From NCBI RefSeq assembly GCF_003573695.1, contig NC_039363.1, forward strand, positions 166,300,747 to 166,364,746: a DNA stretch of 64,000 nt, written 5' to 3'. How positions within the stretch are numbered: the stretch's first letter is position 1; every line of letters starts with the position of its first letter. Both the position numbers and the translations under genes were made by a program. The notes beneath the pieces were generated by a model. That model did no database searches. It saw only the letters and a program-made list of their open reading frames with translations, and was not told the origin of the DNA. This document shows positions 57,343 through 64,000 of this stretch, in pieces. This stretch comes from Papaver somniferum (Eukaryota; Streptophyta; Magnoliopsida; Ranunculales; Papaveraceae).

Positions 57343-57361
57343 GGCGCCGCTGCCGACTCGG
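57343..57361 (+). promoter_or_regulatory. primer-binding site of element B (tRNA-Asp type)
   Basis: TGGCGCCGCTGCCGACTCG follows the LTR after a 7-base spacer. Its first 14 bases fit the TGGCGCCG[TC]TGCCG site of Athila-like elements, assigned to tRNA-Asp; the distal bases diverge. Confidence 0.8.
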
Positions 57362-58369
57362 TAGCGGCGAAATTGCTTTTTCTTTCTTTGCTTTTGCTCT
57401 TGCTTGTTGATTCTTCTCTTCTGAAACCAACAGGTGCACTGCCTTGCTGCTTGCTGAAACTCCTGTTGGGCTGTTACTGTTAGGCATTGTTGCTGCACTG
57501 AACTGGTGTTGTTTCTCTTGCTTGCAGGTGATGTTGGAGCTGGTGCTAGGAGAAGCTGCCTGACCGTGGTGCAGCTGCTGTTGCTGCTGAATTGCTCCTG
57601 TTGTTGAAGCTGTTGCCCCTGCTGTTGTTGATGTGACCTTGCTGTGAGGCTGAGAACAAACCTCTGGTGCTGATGTGCTGCTGTGAAGCCCAAATAGAGC
57701 TGAGCTGCTTCTCCTGCTGCTGCTCCTGATCCTGCTGCTGCTCCTGGTCCTGCTACTGTGCCTCAGCTGTTGCTGCTGTGCAAAGGCAAGCTGCTGCTAC
57801 CCCCTGCTGGTCCTGATCCAAAGCCCAACTGGGCTGATTCCAAGCAGCTGAAAAAGAACAAAGCCCAACTGGGCTTTGCAACTGAAATACCCAACTGGGC
57901 CACAGAAAAGCCAAAGCTTAGGATGATCCAAAGCCCAACTGGGCTTTTGCAACCTAACTGAGCAGCTGGGCTGTGCTTAAGCAAGTAAGCCTAAACCCAT
58001 TAAGAGAACCCAACCTGTGGGCTTCCATTTTTAATTTGTGGGCTTGTAATAATTTTTGTTTTTCTTTATTTTTTATTTGGGCTTGTAATAATTTTTCTTT
58101 TTCTTCTTTTTCTTTCTTTTATGGGTTTGTAATTATTATTGTTGTTTTTATTTTCTTTTATGGGTTGTGCTAATTTATGCTAGGATAAAAAAAAAAAAAA
58201 AATTACTTGCTCCCAGATTTTAAAACCAAATTTTATTTTGCTCCCACATTAACAACCAAATTTTTTTTTCTTTTATCCCACCAAAACCAAATTTTTCCCA
58301 AAAATCCAAACCCTTTAAAAACCAAATTTTGAGCTTTGTAAACTCTTTACTTAGCCTTTGAGCCCAATC
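57362..58369 (+). mobile_element. element B leader with CTG-rich tract and hairpin repeats
   Basis: This non-coding leader of about 1 kb lies before the ORF. 57400-57790 is rich in CTG and GCTG (its antisense gives a fortuitous Gln-rich frame). At 57821, 57861 and 57931 the inverted repeat AAGCCC-AACT-GGGCT[T/G] recurs, with a partial copy at 57889. Then follow T-rich copies of GGGCTTGTAATAATTTTT and TGGGTTTGTAATTATTAT, and an A-run at 58184-58202. The position, between primer-binding site and ORF, is where retroelement packaging or dimerisation signals are expected. Confidence 0.6.
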
Positions 58370-59908
58370 ATGTCTAGATCTTTTTCTACAGTTGGGGAAT
58401 ACAACAAATCCCTTAGAGAACTTGCGTGTGGACATACTTCACGTTATGAACCTCCCATAGACCATGATGTCAATAGTCATAGGAATTATTATGGACATTT
58501 TCAAAGTCCCGAGCCTCAATACATGAACCCTAATGACTATTCACACATGCATCATTCGCCACAACGTGAAAATGAACATTTTTCTAGTGCCTCACTCACA
58601 CAATCATCTCTTGTGGATCAATTAGAAGCTCGAATCGCAGCTTTAGAAATGCAATCACATGAGAAATCTGTCACATCTAATTTTCTTAGGCAACCTGAAA
58701 TCTATGCATGTCCCGCATGTGATGGCTTAGACCACACTATTGCGAATTGCTATATTTTCCATGAATTTAGGCGGACTGGAGAAATTCCAAGGTTTGTAGA
58801 ACCTACAGATTATTATGATGGTGGTTATTGGGACCATAATCAACCTTTTCAAGGTTGCGATCAATCATTTATAGACCCTAACGACCATGCACCCATGTAT
58901 CAATCACCACAAGGGGAGGACGAACAATTTCACATGAGCCCTTGTATGCAATCTATAATGGAAAACATCAATCTCCTCAAACAAAACACTGCTAGTTTAG
59001 AAATGCATACATTGAATGATCATAGCAGCATTTTTATCCCTAATGAAATTAATTATCAAAATAGTGTTTTTAACCCTACTCATGATAGTCATATTGAACA
59101 TGAACCTAATCTAGAGGTAAATGAGTGGAATAGAAACACTATAGTTTTTAGGGAAGGACACTCTTGTTTTGTTGAGGATGATAATAATTATGATATTATA
59201 TTAGAAGAACATGTCTATACTGATGATGTTATGGAACCTTTGGGTTCAAATACATTAGGCTTCTCTGCCCAGACCTTAATGAATGATATCTCTTCTAGTA
59301 TTCCATATGATGTTTCCATTGAATTGCCGATGCATGAGGACAAATCTGTTGATGATGTTGATGATTCTGATTGTGAACTTGCTAATTTGATTGATGATTG
59401 TGAGCATGATGTGACATGTGTAGATGATTTAGGAGATTTTGATTTGATTGATAATGACGTGCCTATTCTCCTACATGAGTCACAATCTGATGGCCTTCCA
59501 CCCAACCTAGATTTGGTTTGTACCAATTTTGTAAAACCAACTTTTCTGAGAGTCCCTAATCTAGGTTTGGAACAATGTGCTTCCCAAGTCCTCTTGGACC
59601 ATTTTGCATCTAAGTATAATACATTTGAGGAACCACAGTTGGAATTAGCATGTTTTCCCGTCCCTAGCACAGTTCACTTTGAGTTAGACCTTGTACATGA
59701 TGAACCCCCAAAACTGCGAGATTTTGTTTCCAAAATTTTATCCGTTGAAAAATCCAGGTTTGGGGGTAGCCCATTTTGTTTCACAGCTTCACTTGCATGC
59801 CTACCATATTATTATTGTATGAAGCTGTTGAAACCTCTACACTTTGTCTTTTGGGTTGATCCTCAACTCTTTAGATTGTTAGTGTATGGTGAATTTTTTT
59901 GTATATAA
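58370..59908 (+). CDS. gag-like zinc-knuckle protein of element B, 512 aa
   Basis: An intact ORF starts at the ATG at 58370; an in-frame TTG upstream at 58358 is not a likely start. Residues about 78-93 (SLVDQLEARIAALEMQ) form a short coiled-coil-like helix. Residues 114-127 (CPACDGLDHTIANC) are a perfect CX2CX4HX4C zinc knuckle with C114, C117, H122 and C127, the nucleic-acid-binding signature of retroelement nucleocapsids. The middle is very acidic and Asn/His-rich; the C-terminus (SKSRFGG-like KSRFGGSPFCF, HFVFWVDPQLFRLLVYGEFF) is hydrophobic and resembles tails of hypothetical proteins in plant Athila-type elements, from memory. No protease, RT, RNase H or integrase follows. It probably binds element RNA while other proteins are supplied in trans. 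The intact frame fits the recent insertion. Confidence 0.75.
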   Translation: MSRSFSTVGEYNKSLRELACGHTSRYEPPIDHDVNSHRNYYGHFQSPEPQYMNPNDYSHMHHSPQRENEHFSSASLTQSSLVDQLEARIAALEMQSHEKSVTSNFLRQPEIYACPACDGLDHTIANCYIFHEFRRTGEIPRFVEPTDYYDGGYWDHNQPFQGCDQSFIDPNDHAPMYQSPQGEDEQFHMSPCMQSIMENINLLKQNTASLEMHTLNDHSSIFIPNEINYQNSVFNPTHDSHIEHEPNLEVNEWNRNTIVFREGHSCFVEDDNNYDIILEEHVYTDDVMEPLGSNTLGFSAQTLMNDISSSIPYDVSIELPMHEDKSVDDVDDSDCELANLIDDCEHDVTCVDDLGDFDLIDNDVPILLHESQSDGLPPNLDLVCTNFVKPTFLRVPNLGLEQCASQVLLDHFASKYNTFEEPQLELACFPVPSTVHFELDLVHDEPPKLRDFVSKILSVEKSRFGGSPFCFTASLACLPYYYCMKLLKPLHFVFWVDPQLFRLLVYGEFFCI

Positions 59909-61314
59909 TCCAGTAGATAAAATTTCTTAAAAACCCTTTTGTTCCTTTTGTATATATTTTGCTAATCCAATATGATCTCGGCTGACATATGATGGATTTT
60001 TTTTTTCCTTGAATAACGGAGTTTTAATCTTGCTTTCGCCGAAATCGGGTATTCTCTTTCCTTTTTTCTCTACTCAACATGATCCTCTTCATATGTTGTA
60101 TTATAATTTTATTCATATTTTGAAACATTGAGGACAATTTTTAGTTTAGGTTTGGGGGTGAAAAGTAGATACCATGATAATATGCCATAATTGAAAACAA
60201 AACTTCCTCTTTTTGAAAAAATTTAAAAAAATTCCAAAAAAAAAAAAAAAAAATTAAAAAATGAAAAATCATAAAAATGGAGCTCATTTACCTTGAAATG
60301 TTGACTCTTGTGCAAATGTAAATTAGGAGTCTTAATCTAGATATTTAGGCACCCTGATTCTAGCACAATTCACATTGTGATATGAAATTTGCACGCGCAC
60401 GATCTACCAATACATGTATGGCCTCGATCTTCAAGGTGTTTGATAGGAAGTTACGATTGCCAATCACTTTAGAATACTGAACGAAACTTGACTAGCTTGT
60501 TCTTTGGTTGGTTGGGATAGAAGGTGGATGTTACATTAAGAAAGACAACCATCGAATTTAACTGGGTGCATCAAAAAGGGCTACCTCTTGCAAAGTGTCA
60601 TGTAATTTTTTGTTTCCTTTTGTTTATGTATCAAAAGTGTTTCCTTATTCAAAAAAAAAAAAAAAAAAAATCAGAAAAATACAAAAAAATCAAGTATTTA
60701 TCAATTCCATTATCTCTTGTTCCAAAAATAAAAAGAGAATAGTCAATGTAAATAAGAGTCATGTAAATAGTCATTTTGTTGTTTTATTGTAATAAGCAAG
60801 GAAGGGTGTATGCCATTGATGTACAACGCGAGTAATTGTGAAATACCTCCAACTCATTCACAATTCTCGTAAAGTCCGTACAACTAGCTAGATTTCGACC
60901 TTGGTTCTTAGCCTGAGAAACTATCTCTTGGTGATTAGTAGTCATAACTTCAGATCTTTCTTTACACATGTGTAGATACACTTTACACTCTTATCACATG
61001 TCTTTTTTTTTGTTATCAGTGCTAGGATTGTGCCTTTGATAGCTAGATTGACATCTCCATTTTGCTGTGAGCTTAAACTGACTTGCACATGTCACATTTG
61101 ATGGAATCTGAGCTTATATTTTGACCTAGAACTTTGTAGGTACGTTCTAAGCAAACCTTCACGAGACTTCACTCGTCCACTAGGGACACTTAGTGGTTTA
61201 AAAGGCTTAGTGCATACGCTAAATGCATTCTAGAGACCAGCGACAGTGGTATAGGTAGGATTTCCTTAGTTTTGTTTTACTTGAGGACAAGTAAAATTCA
61301 GTTTTGGGGGTATT
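59909..61314 (+). mobile_element. element B 3' non-coding region with two polypurine-type blocks
   Basis: About 1.4 kb without coding. TTGAGGACAA...TTTGGGGGT occurs twice: at 60130-60159 and at 61271-61311, the second directly before the 3' LTR and so the functional polypurine tract. A further TTTGGGGGT lies within the ORF at 59759. The block TTCACGAGACT...CTCGTCCACTAGGGACACTTAG (61157-61200) is shared with element A. A-runs lie at 60238-60254 and 60651-60670. The antisense frame at 60784-60981 has no support. Confidence 0.75.
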
Positions 61315-62967
61315 TGATGAGTGCTAAAAAGTGCATATTTCTATATATTTTTCTTGGCATTTAACTCATCTTTTGTGCATTAATTCTACATTTTATCCCA
61401 TATTCTGTATTTTCATTGTTTTCAAGAATAAATATTTTTCTTAATTAATTTTGCATTTTTAGGTACCAAATAAAGTCTGGATGATTTGCGGAGCAGAAAA
61501 GTAGTGAAAAGCCGGGAGGAATTACGCAAGGAAGCCGCAAAGAATGGAGCGCACGTCCAAAAAGCTAGGAATGGGCTCAAGAAGGAAGAATTGTTCTTGA
61601 AGAAGATATGGGCTTGGCATACCCAAGGCCCAAAACCCTTACCCAAACCCATTTTCTATATCCATACCCGCCTCCATTCCCGACCGTCAGATTGGAGCGC
61701 ATCTGCATCCTACGGTCGCTTCTTTACTTGCGCATCAAACCTCGATACTTCCGCTTAACACTACAACACCTAACTCCATCTGGTGTCGTTAATTTTGTTG
61801 TATTGTATAATCCAACGGTCGCTGCAGGATCCACTTCATCTCACTGTCAGATTGATCTTTCATCTCCATATCCCACGGTCGAGATTCGCCAAACATCGAA
61901 CTCGATGATCCCGCTACACACCATAGCGACCGAACCCTATACCCTAAACCAAACAGCACCTAATCTCTTCTCCATCGACTCCATCTTCCCTCACCTCCGT
62001 CTGCAGAGATGAAATTGATAAATTAGGTCGGAATAGAGTTGTAATCACAGCATGGGAAAAGAAGGAGAAGACGAGGAGGAAGCATGGGTCAAAGCTGTCA
62101 AGTGTTTTCAGTGATTAGGTAAAACTTAATTTCAATTTTTGGTAAACCCTAATTTCACTGTTTTAGGGGTTTTTGGGGTAAAGTTGTTATATGTATAAAT
62201 TGACGTCTTGGGTGTGAAATTGGGCATGCCTGGACTAGCCAGTGCGTCTATAGGATAGTTTTAGGTTTTTACTTCTTTCCAATTTTAATTTTATCCAACA
62301 GTGTATGTTTATCCATTGATGTTCATCATGTTCTAATCCATCATGCTAGGGATTTGATAAAGCCTTGGTCTACTGTGTGTATTACATTGATCATATTGCT
62401 CTTGAAGGATAAACAAGTTTAGGAAAGAATTGAACTTAGTATGTCATCATCTTACTTTCACATTGTATGCCATGTATGCATTGTAGTTAGATGTATAAGA
62501 TGTTGATAAACTGCAACTCCATGCTGAATTCATATGACTTTGACTAGTTGTACCTTAGAAAGACAACTAGTACTTTGGAAAAGACCATAGTTGTGTTTAA
62601 CATCCTAATAGAAGACTGCATAGCTAAGCCAAGGTGAATTCAAACCCCTAGTTCTCACCTATTCCATCCATAACATCTTCACTCATCCACCTTCACTGTC
62701 CACTTTTATTTTTCTGTTTTCCTTAATTTTTTTCTCTTGTTCCATTGCTGTCTTTACAGCCCATCAATTGTCCACTGTGGTGTTAATAACACCACACAAC
62801 CTCATTGTTCACTACCCCTAAGAACAAGTTAGCAAAAGAAGCAAGAAACCAAAAATAGCAAATATATGCCCACCTTGTCTCTGTGGTTCGACCCTGCTTG
62901 CCCTGTTCTATACACTAGACCCTGTGCACTTGCAGGTATAGTTTGTGACTCTTTTAGAGAGCCACCA
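61315..62967 (+). mobile_element. 3' LTR of Athila-like element B
   Basis: The 1653-base LTR is nearly identical to 55511-57335 apart from a 172-base deletion between short AGAG repeats (junction at about 62008, CTGCAGAG/ATGAAATTG). It ends GAGAGCCACCA and is followed by the target duplication GCCAT. The short deletion-flanking repeat points to slippage or illegitimate recombination rather than a separate LTR lineage. Confidence 0.95.
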
Positions 62968-63318
62968 GCCATCACTACCATTTGATAACCGAAGTTCCAG
63001 CGTCATCACCAATTTTTGGTAGCCGAAGTTCCGAAGCCAGTTTCCCCCATTCCAAGCCGACCAACGCCTGCTGCTCCCATTCCAAACCGACAATCTACAT
63101 CTCACCATTTCACGGTCTAGCCAGCAACACCACAAGTAGAATCTGTGCAAGGCCGCCAACACGAGAATCACGAACTCTCCTTACCTCTCGAAAAAGGTTA
63201 GTCGGGTATTCTTGACCATCTTCCCACGCCTTATCATTTCGTTTTTTGTCCCTGCCCGTCACCATCTTATGCTTACCTCGCAACGAAGCTGCCGTTCCGA
63301 GATATGCAGGGGACTTAA
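62968..63318 (+). mobile_element. family F internal region, 3' part, and polypurine tract
   Basis: This continues the F internal DNA after the nested element B (the first five bases are B's right target duplication). CAGGGGACT at 63307-63315 followed by TAA lies directly before the LTR start TGTTGATGG, the polypurine-tract position. A minus-strand frame at 62908-63171 crosses the B junction and is fortuitous. Confidence 0.75.
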
Positions 63319-64000
63319 TGTTGATGGTGGTTTTTAGCTTAGGGTCAAAATCGTAAAACTATACAGCTGACATGACGTCACTATGACCATTAGCACATTT
63401 ATTGAATCAATCAGCATGCCTACGTAAGAATTACCAGGGTACCTTTTTTTTACATGTGTCATGTTCCACGGCAGAATCCTTAGTATTGACCGACATCACC
63501 TTCGTACACCAAACCCTAAATTCTTACACCACCGTGCCAATGGAAAACCATACCAGCCACGTCTCCGCGCCAAGGCATGCCAACCATGCCATCCGCACCA
63601 CCATGCCAATGGCAAACCATGCCAGCCACGTCTCCGTGCCAAGGCATGCCAACCATGCCAGCCGCACCACCGTTCCAATGGCAAACCATGCCAGCCGCAC
63701 CACCGTGCCAATGGCAAACCATGCCAGCCACGTCTCCGCGCTAAGGAATGCCAACCATGCCAGTCGCATGTGCCAATGGCATGCCGTGCCGGACACATCT
63801 CCGCGCCAAGGCATGCCAACCATGCCAGCCGCACTACCATGCCAATGGCAAACCATGCCATCCACGTCTCCGTGCCAAGGCATGCCAACCATGTCAGCCG
63901 CACTACCGTGCCAATGGCAAACCATGCCATCCACGTCTCCATGCCAAGGCATTCCAACCATGCCATCCTCACCACCGAGCCAATGGAAAACCATGCCAGC
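63319..64000 (+). mobile_element. 3' LTR of family F element (runs off the window)
   Basis: It starts TGTTGATGGTGGTTTTTAGC and matches 48793 onward. The 70-bp array begins at about 63550 and continues to the window end with about six units in view. All open frames here come from the array. The target duplication of F cannot be checked because the 3' end is outside. Confidence 0.9.

Noticed and set aside
57322..57693. Minus-strand Gln-rich frame of 123 codons
   Set aside because: Antisense of a CTG-rich leader of element B; low-complexity and without family match.
63496..63994. Minus-strand frames of 156-159 codons at the window end
   Set aside because: 70-bp array of the family F 3' LTR.

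Overview
This window is repeat-dominated nuclear DNA from a flowering plant. The evidence is plant-type retrotransposons (Athila-like and Tat/Ogre-like Ty3/gypsy, Sirevirus-like Ty1/copia, an L1-clade LINE), hAT MITEs, a Helitron with plant-type ends, a plant-mobile-domain transposon remnant, and intron-containing fragments of the housekeeping genes UTP14 and cytosolic glutamyl-tRNA synthetase. I cannot name the species. Nothing here looks like a complete, functional host gene. All alignments and counts below were made by eye.

Layout. 1-3227: 3' end and 3' LTR of an Athila-like element (A), abutting the end of a hAT MITE (3228-3330). 3331-6939: unassigned. 6940-13612: a minus-strand, non-autonomous Sirevirus-like copia element (C), which abuts a fragment of the 3' LTR of a related minus-strand element (D, 13613-20796). 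Both carry a tRNA-iMet primer-binding site and a related coiled-coil ORF, intact in D and frameshifted in C, and neither has pol. 21031-22414: glutamyl-tRNA synthetase pseudogene (minus). 23491-25567: a doubly truncated UTP14 gene fragment with intact splice sites. 25568-28290: a decayed transposon carrying a plant mobile domain. 28734-33435: a solo LTR of family F in inverse orientation, with a 5-bp target duplication; a hAT MITE with an 8-bp duplication sits inside it. 33780-38012: a dead LINE. 38013-48792: unassigned repeat DNA interrupted by a Helitron (40138-46991) that split one unit of a tandem array.

48793 to the window end: a non-autonomous family F element (5' LTR 48793-52005, internal region, start of the 3' LTR at 63319). 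Nested in it is a much younger complete non-autonomous Athila-like element, B (55511-62967, target duplication GCCAT), with an intact 512-residue zinc-knuckle ORF and no pol.

Most interesting items: (i) elements B, C and D each keep a non-pol ORF and the cis signals for reverse transcription, so they look like retrotransposon parasites served in trans; (ii) family F LTRs carry two tandem arrays (70-bp and about 190-236-bp units) whose copy number differs between LTR copies; (iii) a 22-bp minisatellite at 38594-38875 in which every unit is a mini inverted repeat and the two arms change together; (iv) the Helitron insertion into a tandem unit, which lets the empty site be reconstructed.
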